From Fusobacterium sp. FSA-380-WT-3A (GTDB taxonomy: Bacteria; Fusobacteriota; Fusobacteriia; Fusobacteriales; Fusobacteriaceae): 41,598 nt of DNA. Position numbers and translations under genes: made by a program. The stretch spans positions 1 to 41,598 of the forward strand of contig NZ_JABAFQ010000017.1 of assembly GCF_012843705.1 (NCBI RefSeq), given 5' to 3'. How positions within the stretch are numbered: position 1 is the stretch's first letter; the number at the start of each line of letters is the position of its first letter. The notes beneath the pieces were generated by a model, which worked only from the letters and a program-made list of their open reading frames with translations, was not told the DNA's origin and ran no database searches. Shown here piece by piece: positions 25,797 to 33,807 of this stretch.

Positions 25797-26069
25797 TTAT
25801 TTTATTATTCCTAAAATATTTTCAAAATCTATTATTAAAAATTCTTCATTATTATCATTTACTTTGGTAATTCCATATCCAGAATGAATTATTTTATCTC
25901 CAATGGAAATTTCTTTAGAAACTTTTTCTCCAGAACCTATTCCAACTACTTCTACTACATTGGGATTTTTTTTATTAACCATTCCTGACAATATAATTCC
26001 ACTTTGAGTTTTCTCTTCTATTTTAATTTCTTTAGCAACTACTCTTTCTCCAATAGCTTGTATGCTCAT
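25797..26069 (-). CDS. groS: Co-chaperonin GroES
   Basis: A 90-aa lid subunit (10-kDa chaperonin). It has the N-terminal IQAIGERVVAKEIKIEEKTQSGIIL, with the mobile loop SGIILSGMVNKK, and the beta-barrel ending FLIIDFENILGIIK. Slightly shorter than the usual 94-97 aa. First gene of the operon and directly downstream of a CIRCE operator and a consensus promoter, so heat-shock repression by HrcA is expected. Confidence 0.97.
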   Translation of the reverse strand: MSIQAIGERVVAKEIKIEEKTQSGIILSGMVNKKNPNVVEVVGIGSGEKVSKEISIGDKIIHSGYGITKVNDNNEEFLIIDFENILGIIK

Positions 26070-26084
26070 TTTTCTTTCCTCCTT

Positions 26085-26111
26085 TTAGCACTCTTTATAA
26101 GTGAGTGCTAA
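26085..26111. promoter_or_regulatory. CIRCE operator (HrcA-binding site)
   Basis: TTAGCACTC - 9 bp - GAGTGCTAA, a perfect match to the CIRCE consensus. It lies in the 5' untranslated region of groES, next to its AGGAGG ribosome binding site and just downstream of the promoter. HrcA is expected to repress the operon here. Confidence 0.97.
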
Positions 26112-26127
26112 TAATTTTCATAATGCT

Positions 26128-26156
26128 ATATTATCACTTATTTTTTTCTTTGTCAA
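26128..26156 (-). promoter_or_regulatory. groES-groEL promoter
   Basis: TTGACA (26151-26156), 17-bp spacer, TAATAT (26128-26133), with TGA before the -10. The predicted start falls about 10 bp upstream of the CIRCE element. Confidence 0.85.
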
Positions 26157-26256
26157 GAATTTTTTAGAAATTTTATTATCTTTTCTGTCATATTGATAAT
26201 TTCCAAAAAATAGATTATAATTATTGTGGTAATCAATTATATTTTAGGTGATTTCT

Positions 26257-27135
26257 ATGAGAAAAACTTTAAAATCTATTTTTTTAGAAACAAATTTTAA
26301 AGATATTATTAAAGATACTTTTATTATTACTGTAGGGGCTTTTATTTATGCCTTTGGAGTAAATTATTTTTTTGTAGCCAATAAAATGGCTGATGGAGGA
26401 GTTGCTGGTATTTGTACCATTCTTTATTTTCTTTTTGATTTTAATATAAGTACCTCTTATTTTCTTATAAATATTCCTCTAATAATTCTAGGATATAAAT
26501 TAATTGGTGGCAAATTTATTATAAAAACTTTTTATGGAACAGCTATGACTTCTTTAGCTTTTAGAATTTTAAAAGATTTTCAAGGTCCTATGAATGATAA
26601 AATAATGGCTGCTCTTTTTGGGGGCCTTCTAATTGGAATTGGTTTAGGAAGTATTTTTATGGCTGGAGGTTCTAGTGGAGGGTCTGATATTTTAGTTAAA
26701 ATTTTAAATAAATATTTTGATATTCCTATTGGAAAAGCTTTTCTTGTATTGGATTTCATAGTTTTATCTCTACTTGGTTTCCTTTTTGGAAAAGAAGTTT
26801 TTATGTACACTCTAGTTGGACTTTTTACTTCTACCAAAGTAATAGATGTTATTCAAGAAGGAGTTGATACTTCTAAATCTGTGGGAATAATTTCAAATAA
26901 AAGTGATGAAATTAAAAATAAAATTATGGAGGAATTAGATAGAGGAACTACTCTTTTAATAGCTAAAGGTGGTTACAAAGGGGACCCTAAAGAGATTGTT
27001 TATTGTATAGTAAGTAGATATGAGGTAAGTTCTGTTAAAAAAATTGTAAAAAATATTGATAGAAATGCCTTTATTTTTATTAGTGAAGTTTCCGAAGTAT
27101 TAGGAGAGGGTTTCAAAAATATTGATAATAATTAG
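26257..27135 (+). CDS. YitT family membrane protein (YitT_membrane plus DUF2179)
   Basis: A 292-aa protein. Residues 15-205 contain about five membrane helices with family motifs FGVNYFFVANKMADGGVAGI, GLGSIFMAGGSSGGSDILVKIL and YTLVGLFTSTKVIDVIQEG. Residues 210-285 form the cytoplasmic DUF2179 domain (KSVGIISNKSDEIKNKIMEELDRGTTLL, then GDPKEIVYCIVSRYEVSSVKKIVKNID), a ferredoxin-like fold thought to sense a ligand. Function unknown. A GTG at 26248 lies in the AGGTGAT site, so the ATG at 26257 is the start. First gene of a three-gene operon with the 63-aa gene and mtnN. Confidence 0.9.
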   Translation: MRKTLKSIFLETNFKDIIKDTFIITVGAFIYAFGVNYFFVANKMADGGVAGICTILYFLFDFNISTSYFLINIPLIILGYKLIGGKFIIKTFYGTAMTSLAFRILKDFQGPMNDKIMAALFGGLLIGIGLGSIFMAGGSSGGSDILVKILNKYFDIPIGKAFLVLDFIVLSLLGFLFGKEVFMYTLVGLFTSTKVIDVIQEGVDTSKSVGIISNKSDEIKNKIMEELDRGTTLLIAKGGYKGDPKEIVYCIVSRYEVSSVKKIVKNIDRNAFIFISEVSEVLGEGFKNIDNN

Positions 27136-27143
27136 GAGGAAAA

Positions 27144-27335
27144 ATGACTAAAGAAGAAATAATAAATTTAGATACAGAAGTTGTATCAGTAGAAACTTTT
27201 GAAAAAATTTTTGCAAGTGATTGTATTATTGGATTTCAAAAAGTTGGCCAAAGTGGTTTAAAAGATGACTGTGATTGGTATATACTAACTCTCATTGATG
27301 GAGAAGAAGTTAACTTATATTGTAAAAGAATTTAA
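27144..27335 (+). CDS. Small uncharacterised protein, 63 aa
   Basis: A short acidic protein (TKEEIINLDTEVVSVETFEKIF at the start, DWYILTLIDGEEVNLYCKRI at the end) with no signal peptide, membrane helix or recognised motif. An AGGAGG site overlapping the stop of the YitT gene, 8 bp away, and the 24-bp gap to mtnN show that it is a real, co-transcribed gene. Family not recognised. Confidence 0.75.
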   Translation: MTKEEIINLDTEVVSVETFEKIFASDCIIGFQKVGQSGLKDDCDWYILTLIDGEEVNLYCKRI

Positions 27336-27359
27336 TTTATATAAAGGAGAATTTAATTT

Positions 27360-28055
27360 ATGAAAATTGGTATAATTGGAGCTATGGATTCTGAAATAAA
27401 TTTAATAAAAAATTTTATGACAAATCCTACTGAAAAAACTATAGGAAAAGTTACTTTCTATGAAGGAAAAATTTTTGATAAAGATATTGTACTATTTAAA
27501 ACAGGAGTTGGAAAAGTTAATGCTGCTATAGGTTGCACAATAGCCATTGAAAATTTTGGTATAGAAAAAATTATATTTACTGGAATTGCTGGAGCTATTA
27601 ATAATAAACTTAATATTTTAGATATTGTAGTTTCAGAAAAACTTGTTCAACATGATTTTGACCTTACTGGTTTTGGTTGTCCATTGGGACTTATTGATGG
27701 AGAAGATTCTATTTTCTTTGATGCTGATAAAACTTTAGTTGAATTATCAAAAAATGCTGCTATTAAAGTTTTAGGAGATGATAAAGTTTATACTGGTATC
27801 ATTGCTACAGGTGACCAATTTATAGCTGATAAAAATAAAGTTCAAAATATCGGTTCTATCTTTGATGCTTTCGCTGTAGAAATGGAAGGGGGAGCTGTAG
27901 CCCAAGTAGCTTCTCATTTTAATATTCCTTTTGTTGTAATAAGAGCTATGTCTGATAAAGCTGATGGTTCTGCTCATATGAATTATGAAGAATTTAAACC
28001 TTTAGCTTCTGACCATTCAGCTAAAATAGTATTAGAAATTTTAAATAATCTATAA
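27360..28055 (+). CDS. mtnN: 5'-methylthioadenosine/S-adenosylhomocysteine nucleosidase
   Basis: A 231-aa cytoplasmic enzyme that removes adenine from MTA, SAH and 5'-deoxyadenosine, linking polyamine synthesis, methylation and autoinducer-2 precursor supply. The key residues are seen: Glu12 (GAMDSEI), Glu in AVEMEGGAVAQVA (about 174), and catalytic Asp in RAMSDKADG (about 197). FTGIAGAIN and TGDQF are further family motifs. Length is normal. Ribosome binding site AAAGGAG. Last gene of the YitT operon, followed by a strong terminator. Confidence 0.96.
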   Translation: MKIGIIGAMDSEINLIKNFMTNPTEKTIGKVTFYEGKIFDKDIVLFKTGVGKVNAAIGCTIAIENFGIEKIIFTGIAGAINNKLNILDIVVSEKLVQHDFDLTGFGCPLGLIDGEDSIFFDADKTLVELSKNAAIKVLGDDKVYTGIIATGDQFIADKNKVQNIGSIFDAFAVEMEGGAVAQVASHFNIPFVVIRAMSDKADGSAHMNYEEFKPLASDHSAKIVLEILNNL

Positions 28056-28081
28056 AAAATTAAATATTATAATTTTTTTAG

Positions 28082-28113
28082 AGTTGTTACAATTAAAAAA
28101 TAATGTAACAACT
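28082..28113 (+). terminator. Terminator of the YitT-mtnN operon
   Basis: A perfect 10-bp stem (28082-28091 with 28104-28113) with seven T from 28113, 26 bp after the mtnN stop. Confidence 0.88.
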
Positions 28114-28130
28114 TTTTTTATTCCTTTGTA

Positions 28131-28168
28131 AAAAAATACACCTTCCATCTTTTCAGATTTCAGGTGTA
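28131..28168 (-). terminator. Terminator of the PTS-DUF3604 operon
   Basis: TACACCT/AGGTGTA (28137-28143 with 28162-28168) with an inner ATCT/AGAT stem, followed on the minus strand by six T (28136-28131). It lies 31 bp beyond the DUF3604 stop codon. Confidence 0.8.
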
Positions 28169-28199
28169 TAAATATTAAGTTTCAATTTTTCTTATACTC

Positions 28200-29744
28200 T
28201 TATTTTTTTCTTACCCACACAGGAGATGACCAAGCTACTTCTCCATTTTTTTGATGAATTTTTACCATAAAGAAATCTTTATTTTCAGTTTTTATTCCCT
28301 CAAATGTATAAGAAATTTCTTTTTTGTATGCTATTTCTGGAAAACCTTGATTTATTTTAAATTTATAAGCATTATGCCAGAATGGGTCTGTTCTATAATA
28401 CTCACTAAATCCAAATCTTTCTTTTGCTAATTCTACAGCTTCTTCTACAAAACCATTTAATTTACTTCCTTCTAATATCTCTCTTACAGTATATTTAAAT
28501 GTTTTTCCATTTATAACAAAAGTCATTGTTGAATTTATATCTGCTTCTACTTCAAATATAAATCCTTCTGTTTGAATTCCTGAAGCTCCCATCCATTTTC
28601 CTGTTTGTGTTGTTTTTTTAGTTAATAATTTAAATTTACACTCTTTTTCTGTTTCTTCAATAATTTTTTGTCCAGGATTTGTCCATAATTTCTCAATAGA
28701 TAATATCTTTCCTTCAGTTATTACTTGTCCTTCCCAGTTTTTTTTAGTAATATCTGGATATATTCTTAAATCTGGACCCCATCCAAAATCCATTCTAAAT
28801 TTAAATTTAATAACTCCCTCTAATTTTTCGTTTTCCCAAGTTCCGTTGTGAACATAAGTATGTTCTGCAACACCATTTCTTATAAATTCTATTCTATCTA
28901 TAGCATTCCCACATTCTACTTTTACAACTCCTTCATATTTATTATCAGAAGTTGGTTCTATTATACTTCCTAATAAATTTCCATTTAAAGTATAATATAA
29001 TTTTGTTTTAGCTCCTGTAACCCCATATACTCTTCTATTAAGGAAAGCTTCAAATATTCCATCTCTTGTATATTCCTCAGCATAACAAGCCATTAATCCA
29101 TGCCCATACATTGCTGGTACTACATGATTATCTCCAGAGGCTATAATTCCACAAATTTTTCCTTGTTTTAATCCTGACATAACATCATTTCCTGAAGTTC
29201 TTGGTCCCATATGAACATGTCTTCCCATATGAATATCTGTTATATCACTTTCTGAACTTCCATGAGATGAAAATATCTCTGCAAATGGAGAATATTTTTC
29301 ATTGTGAGTCGCCCAATTTTTTCCTCTATGTCCTGAAGCATAAGCTAAATGATGAGGTATGGCTATAGCTTCATTTAGAGGTAATAATTCTGTTAATTCT
29401 TCATATCTCATAGGAGCATAAAGCCTTTGGTCTAAATTTTTATAGAATACATTATGGTCTCCATCTTTTCCAGCACCTTGCCACTCATAACCCATAAATA
29501 ATAAATAATCATCATTTGAATTTTCTTTTACAAATTCTCTTATTTTTTCCCAGTCAGAATTTCTTTTTTCTTCACAATGAATATCTTCTACTCCAAGACC
29601 TGTTTCATCTTTTCTCATATAAAAAGGATAATAAGCTATTGGCCAAAAATCTGTCATCTCTTTTCCAAATTCATACCACTCTTTAATATCTTTTAATTGT
29701 TCTGAATGAATATTTGCATGTAAATCACACCAAAGTAATTTCAT
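28200..29744 (-). CDS. DUF3604 (PHP-like metal-dependent) protein
   Basis: A 514-aa cytoplasmic protein matching DUF3604. The metal-site-like motifs run in order: LWCDLHANIHSEQ (usual GDLHxHT..S, here with Asn at one His position), LLFMGYEWQGAGKDGDHNVFY, AIPHHLAYASGHRG, AEIFSSHGSSES, and ICGIIASGDNH. These are the His/Asp/Glu clusters expected of a PHP-superfamily hydrolase. The second half (from about 270) is a beta-rich domain. No signal peptide. It follows a PTS sugar permease by 22 bp, so it probably acts on the imported phosphosugar or a related ester. The reaction is unknown. Confidence 0.8.
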   Translation of the reverse strand: MKLLWCDLHANIHSEQLKDIKEWYEFGKEMTDFWPIAYYPFYMRKDETGLGVEDIHCEEKRNSDWEKIREFVKENSNDDYLLFMGYEWQGAGKDGDHNVFYKNLDQRLYAPMRYEELTELLPLNEAIAIPHHLAYASGHRGKNWATHNEKYSPFAEIFSSHGSSESDITDIHMGRHVHMGPRTSGNDVMSGLKQGKICGIIASGDNHVVPAMYGHGLMACYAEEYTRDGIFEAFLNRRVYGVTGAKTKLYYTLNGNLLGSIIEPTSDNKYEGVVKVECGNAIDRIEFIRNGVAEHTYVHNGTWENEKLEGVIKFKFRMDFGWGPDLRIYPDITKKNWEGQVITEGKILSIEKLWTNPGQKIIEETEKECKFKLLTKKTTQTGKWMGASGIQTEGFIFEVEADINSTMTFVINGKTFKYTVREILEGSKLNGFVEEAVELAKERFGFSEYYRTDPFWHNAYKFKINQGFPEIAYKKEISYTFEGIKTENKDFFMVKIHQKNGEVAWSSPVWVRKK

Positions 29745-29766
29745 TATCTCCTCCTAATTTTTTATT

Positions 29767-31167
29767 TTAATTATTCCCCAATTTTTCCTTTATTCCATTA
29801 GCTATTCTTTCAGCTTTAGCTCCTAAAATGACTTGTACACTTGTTTGTCCTGGTTTTATAACTCCTTTTGAACCTAATTTCTTTAACATTTTTTCATCTA
29901 CTATATCTCTATTTTTTAAATCTAATCTCAATCTTGTTATACATGAATCAACTGTTATAAAGTTATCAAGTCCACCTAAAGCTATTATAAAATTATCTAT
30001 TTCTTCATCTTCTTCCACTTTTTTATCTTTATTCATTTTTTCAATTTCTTCATCACTTTCTCTTCCAAGAGTTTGATAATTCATTTTATTTATAACAAAT
30101 GAAAATGTAAAATAATATAAGAAGAAGAAAAATGCTCCTAAAGGAAGTATTAATAATGGTTTTGTAGCTAATTTAAAGTTTAATATATAGTCTATTAATC
30201 CTGCTGAAAAACCAAATCCATGTAAAATTCCTAAATAATTTGTTATTGCATAAGATAATCCCATAAATATAGAATGCAATATAAATAAAACAGGAGCTGT
30301 AAATATAAATAAAAATTCTATAGGTTCTGTTATTCCAGTTAAAAATGATGTTAAAGCAACACTGACTAATATTCCTAAAACAGCTTTTTTTCTACTTGGC
30401 TTTGCACATCTATATATTGCAAAAGCAGCTCCAGGTAATCCAAACATCATAACAGCAAAAGCTCCAGCCATATATATTCCTGCTGTTGGGTCTCCAGCAA
30501 AAAATCTAACTTGGTCACCTATAAAAGTTTGTCCAGCTGCATTTGTGTATTCTCCAAACATAAATCTAACTATTGAATTTAAAACATGATGTAATCCAAA
30601 TGGAATTAAGAATCTTTGTAAAACTCCATAAAGGAATAATCCTAATTCTCCAGCTTTTATCATCCACATACCAAAAGAATCTAAAGCTTTTTGGATTAAT
30701 GGAAATACATATCCTAAAATTCCAGATGTTACAACGCTTACAAGAGCTGACATAATAGGAACAAATCTTCTTCCTCCAAAGAACCCTAACCATTCAGGAA
30801 CTTTTGTATCTTTAAATCTATTATACACATTTCCTGCAATAAGTCCAGCTATTATTCCTGAAAATACCCCCATCTTAATATTTCCATTTATTGATTTAGC
30901 ACCTGCTTCTAAGATAAAGAAACTAATTGCTCCTGCTAATGCTGCTGCTCCATGAGCTTTTTCAGCTATTCCAAAAGCAATTCCTATAGCAAATAGCAAA
31001 CTTAAATTAGCAAATACAGCATTTCCAGCAGCTTTTATAAATGCCAAATTTAACATGTCCTCAGAGCCGAATCTCAACAATATAGCTGCTACTGGTAATA
31101 CAGCTATTGGTAACATTAATGATTTCCCTAATAATTGCAATTTTGAAAAAATATTTATATTTTTCAT
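29767..31167 (-). CDS. PTS IICB component, glucose/N-acetylglucosamine type
   Basis: A 466-aa sugar-phosphorylating permease. The IIC domain (about 1-350) starts LQLLGKSLMLPIAVLPVAAILLRFG and contains the GLHHVLNS active loop, FLTGITEPIEFLFIF (the GITEP motif with the sugar-site Glu) and LHGFGFSAGLIDYILNF. A short charged linker leads to the IIB domain (about 390-466), with the phospho-Cys in TVDSCITRLRL. No IIA domain is present, so a separate EIIA must supply phosphate. The ATG at 31167 follows GGGAGG; the frame also opens four codons earlier (TTG). The group includes glucose, GlcNAc, maltose and glucosamine carriers, so the sugar is not assigned. Confidence 0.9.
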   Translation of the reverse strand: MKNINIFSKLQLLGKSLMLPIAVLPVAAILLRFGSEDMLNLAFIKAAGNAVFANLSLLFAIGIAFGIAEKAHGAAALAGAISFFILEAGAKSINGNIKMGVFSGIIAGLIAGNVYNRFKDTKVPEWLGFFGGRRFVPIMSALVSVVTSGILGYVFPLIQKALDSFGMWMIKAGELGLFLYGVLQRFLIPFGLHHVLNSIVRFMFGEYTNAAGQTFIGDQVRFFAGDPTAGIYMAGAFAVMMFGLPGAAFAIYRCAKPSRKKAVLGILVSVALTSFLTGITEPIEFLFIFTAPVLFILHSIFMGLSYAITNYLGILHGFGFSAGLIDYILNFKLATKPLLILPLGAFFFFLYYFTFSFVINKMNYQTLGRESDEEIEKMNKDKKVEEDEEIDNFIIALGGLDNFITVDSCITRLRLDLKNRDIVDEKMLKKLGSKGVIKPGQTSVQVILGAKAERIANGIKEKLGNN

Positions 31168-31191
31168 ACAGCCTCCCAATTTTTTTATATT

Positions 31192-31209
31192 TATTTCAAC
31201 CTTGAAATA
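31192..31209. promoter_or_regulatory. Operator 1, probable ROK repressor site
   Basis: An 18-bp perfect palindrome TATTTCAA-CC-TTGAAATA. It lies just downstream of the predicted transcription start of the PTS operon, between its promoter and ribosome binding site. Confidence 0.75.
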
Positions 31210-31223
31210 TTTTATTTGATATT

Positions 31224-31252
31224 AATATACTACATTTTATATTTTTTGTCAA
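31224..31252 (-). promoter_or_regulatory. Promoter of the PTS-DUF3604 operon
   Basis: TTGACA (31247-31252), 17-bp spacer, TATATT (31224-31229). It is flanked by the two palindromes at 31192-31209 and 31260-31273. Confidence 0.8.
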
Positions 31253-31259
31253 ACATTTT

Positions 31260-31273
31260 TTTCAACTTTGAAA
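31260..31273. promoter_or_regulatory. Operator 2, probable ROK repressor site
   Basis: TTTCAA-CT-TTGAAA, nearly the same as operator 1, 7 bp upstream of the PTS -35 box. The two centres are about 66 bp apart, compatible with cooperative binding or looping around the promoter. Confidence 0.7.
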
Positions 31274-31384
31274 TATTATTTTTTGTTTAATTTTTTTAAT
31301 TAATTTAATAAACTTTTGTGGAAAAAAATTTTTATATAGTTTATAATATAGTAAATAATTTTTATTTTAGATTTAGGTGATATT

Positions 31385-32542
31385 TTGTATATAAAGTTAG
31401 ATTCATTAAAAAAGTTAAATAGAGGTCTTATTCTCTCTTCTTTAAAAAATAATAATTTTACAAGAGTTGAACTCCAAAAGCGTACTGGATTAGCTGCTGG
31501 TACTCTTTCAAATATAATGAAAGAACTTGTTTTAGAAAATATTATTTTGGAAATAGAAGAAAACGGAAATGGAATTAGGGGAAGAAAAGGAACAAAATTA
31601 TTTATAAATTATAATTATAAATATGTCATAGGAATAAAAATAAAAAGAGGTATTTTAATTGGTTCACTTAATAGTTTAGATGGAACAACTATTAACCAAA
31701 TGACTTTAGAAATCCCTGATAAATCTCCGTCTACTGTCGTTGATTTAATTATTAAAACTTTTAAAGAATTAAAACAAGAAAAATCTATTATAGGTATTGG
31801 GATAGCTTTTCCAGGGCAAGTAGATTCCAATGAAGGAATCATAACTTATTCTGCTTTTTATCAGTGGAAAAAAGTAAAATTAAAAGAATTACTCCAAAAA
31901 AGTATTGAATGTGAAATTTTTATAGAAAATGATGTTAGAGCTATGGCTTTATCTGAAAAAGATTTTATAAGCCCTGATATAAAAAATATGTTATATATAA
32001 ATATCGATAGAGGAGTTTCATGTGGAATCATTATTAATAACTCTCTGCTTTTAGGAGATAATTTTGTCTCTGGACAATTAGGACATTCTTTTGTAGAAAA
32101 TAATGGTAAAATTTGCAATTGTGGAAAAATTGGATGTCTTGAGACTATAACTACAAATCCTAGAATGCTTGAAGATTATTTAAAAGAGATAAATTATAAT
32201 TTTGATACTAATGAAGTTCCTTCATTTGATTTTTTTATAAATAAAGTTATAGAAAATGACCCTGTTGCTCTTAAAATTTTTAATCATGCTATCTATTCAC
32301 TAGCAATTATTATTGGAAATTTATCCAACACTTTAAATATTTCAACAATTGTTGTTGGTGGAGATATTACTAAATGTAATAATTTATTTTTTCAAACATT
32401 TTTTAAATTTATGAGCTTAATTTGTATCCCTTATGTAACAGAAAATTTAAATATAAAAAAATCTGTTTTTGAGCATAATGATAATACTATAGGAGCTGTT
32501 TATATAGTTTTAAATCAATTTTTTAAAGGAAATATTTTATAA
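31385..32542 (+). CDS. ROK family transcriptional repressor (NagC/XylR-like)
   Basis: A 385-aa regulator. Residues 10-70 are an N-terminal winged helix (NNFTRVELQKRTGLAAGTLSNIMKELVLENIILE). The ROK domain follows, with GIGIAFPGQVD, the sugar-site ENDVRAMAL, the GQLGHSFVENNGKICNCGKIGCLETI zinc/consensus motif (His plus three Cys) and VVGGDI. The frame opens with TTG at 31385, about 4 nt after AGGTGAT, and the next ATG is too far in, so TTG is taken as the start. Divergent from the PTS operon, whose promoter carries two matching palindromes. It probably represses the operon until its sugar or sugar phosphate binds. Confidence 0.9.
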   Translation: MYIKLDSLKKLNRGLILSSLKNNNFTRVELQKRTGLAAGTLSNIMKELVLENIILEIEENGNGIRGRKGTKLFINYNYKYVIGIKIKRGILIGSLNSLDGTTINQMTLEIPDKSPSTVVDLIIKTFKELKQEKSIIGIGIAFPGQVDSNEGIITYSAFYQWKKVKLKELLQKSIECEIFIENDVRAMALSEKDFISPDIKNMLYINIDRGVSCGIIINNSLLLGDNFVSGQLGHSFVENNGKICNCGKIGCLETITTNPRMLEDYLKEINYNFDTNEVPSFDFFINKVIENDPVALKIFNHAIYSLAIIIGNLSNTLNISTIVVGGDITKCNNLFFQTFFKFMSLICIPYVTENLNIKKSVFEHNDNTIGAVYIVLNQFFKGNIL

Positions 32543-32547
32543 AAATC

Positions 32548-32583
32548 AAAAAACTACACTTTTAAATTAAAGTGTAGTTTTTT
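32548..32583. terminator. Bidirectional terminator between the ROK and chromate-transporter genes
   Basis: A perfect 15-bp stem (32548-32562 with 32569-32583) with A6/T6 edges, immediately after the ROK stop and 11 bp before the end of the CHR gene on the other strand. Confidence 0.9.
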
Positions 32584-32593
32584 ATTAAAATTT

Positions 32594-33139
32594 TTATACA
32601 AACTCTCCTATATAATAAAAAATTCCACCAACTACTCCACTTCCTAACATAACTTGAATAGGAGTAAATTTAAATTTCCTTAACAAAATTATTCCTATTA
32701 CTATTAATAAAAATCCTATAATATTAAACTTTTCTGTTAAAATTGCTAAATTAAAGATAGAAAATCCTGCTGTCATTATTAGACCAACAATAGCTGGTCT
32801 TAAAGTGGAAAGTATTCCTTGAAGATAAGTCAAATTTTTATATTTGAAATATAACCATGCTAAAGTAAAAACTATTATACATGCTGGCATTATACAACCT
32901 GCTGTAGCAACAATTGCTCCTAAAAATCCACCTGTCTGCATTCCTACAAAAGTAGATGAATTTATAGCTATTGGTCCTGGTGTCATTTCAGCTATAGTTA
33001 TTAAATCTGTAAATTCTGTTAAAGTTAACCATTTATTAATATCTACAACTTGTGATTGTATTAAAGGTATTGCCCCCATTCCTCCACCAAAACTAAATAA
33101 TCCTATTTTAAAAAAACTTATAAATAAATCTAAATACAT
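32594..33139 (-). CDS. Chromate transporter family protein, half-size subunit 2
   Basis: A 181-aa membrane protein comprising one CHR domain with about five helices. Family motifs are FFKIGLFSFGGGMGAIPLIQ, EMTPGPIAINSSTFVG and AGCIMPACIIV. Short-chain CHR proteins work as pairs of one-domain subunits with opposite membrane orientation; this is the second of a pair, overlapping the first by 10 nt. Although named for chromate, natural cargo in anaerobes is unproven (possibly sulfate-like or organic anions). Start supported by AGGAAG. Confidence 0.9.
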   Translation of the reverse strand: MYLDLFISFFKIGLFSFGGGMGAIPLIQSQVVDINKWLTLTEFTDLITIAEMTPGPIAINSSTFVGMQTGGFLGAIVATAGCIMPACIIVFTLAWLYFKYKNLTYLQGILSTLRPAIVGLIMTAGFSIFNLAILTEKFNIIGFLLIVIGIILLRKFKFTPIQVMLGSGVVGGIFYYIGEFV

Positions 33140-33699
33140 TGTTTACTTCCTTTCTTTTGATTATAAAAAGTTTTTACAATTCCCAATATTATATAAATTA
33201 AAATTATAAAGATTACATTTATTGATAAAAAATATACAAGGACAAAAACTAAGCCTATTAAAAATATGCTAATTATCCCAGAATTAGATATAGAATTTTG
33301 TCCTAAATTAAATGTTACATCAGTAATTACTGCAATTACTCCAGATTGCATTCCTTTCAATACAACACTTACTATTTTACTTTCTCTAAACGTTGTATAA
33401 AAAAATGATATTATAGAAATTATTATAAATGGAGGAAGAATAGTCCCTACAATAGATACAATACTTCCAAACACACCTCCTATTTTATATCCAACTAAAA
33501 TGGAAGCATTAACTGCTACTGCTCCTGGAGAAGATTGAGCTATGGCAGCTAAATTTAACATTTCTTCCTCTTCTATCCATTTTAGTTCATCTACAAATTT
33601 TTTCTTTAGAAGAGAAATAATTACATATCCACCACCAAAAGTAAACATACTAATAAAAAAAGTTGATACAAATAAAGTTAAATATTTATTATTTTTCAT
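33130..33699 (-). CDS. Chromate transporter family protein, half-size subunit 1
   Basis: A 189-aa one-domain CHR protein, partner of the preceding entry. Motifs are FFISMFTFGGGYVIISLLKKKF, the EEEEMLNLAAIAQSSPGAVAVNASILVGYKIGG segment and GTILPPFIIISIISFF. The two subunits are diverged from one another, as expected for an obligate heterodimer. Its GAGGTGA ribosome binding site directly follows a palindrome (33712-33728) that is likely the operator of the divergent LysR regulator. Confidence 0.9.
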   Translation of the reverse strand: MKNNKYLTLFVSTFFISMFTFGGGYVIISLLKKKFVDELKWIEEEEMLNLAAIAQSSPGAVAVNASILVGYKIGGVFGSIVSIVGTILPPFIIISIISFFYTTFRESKIVSVVLKGMQSGVIAVITDVTFNLGQNSISNSGIISIFLIGLVFVLVYFLSINVIFIILIYIILGIVKTFYNQKKGSKQCI

Positions 33700-33711
33700 T
33701 TTTCACCTCGC

Positions 33712-33728
33712 GTGATATATAATATCAC
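33712..33728. promoter_or_regulatory. Palindromic operator between CHR and LysR genes
   Basis: GTGATAT-ATA-ATATCAC, a perfect 17-bp palindrome. On one side it abuts the -35 box of the lysR promoter; on the other it ends 12 bp before the first CHR start codon. It fits the T-N11-A type of LysR box and would allow autoregulation plus control of the transporter genes. Confidence 0.65.
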
Positions 33729-33757
33729 TTGAAATTTAATTTGTAAAATACTATAAT
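33729..33757 (+). promoter_or_regulatory. Promoter of the LysR gene
   Basis: TTGAAA (33729-33734), 17-bp spacer, TATAAT (33752-33757). It directly follows the palindromic operator. Confidence 0.7.
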
Positions 33758-33807
33758 TTAATAAAGTTAATAGCTTTTTATTTATAATTAAAAAAGAGGG
33801 ATATTTT

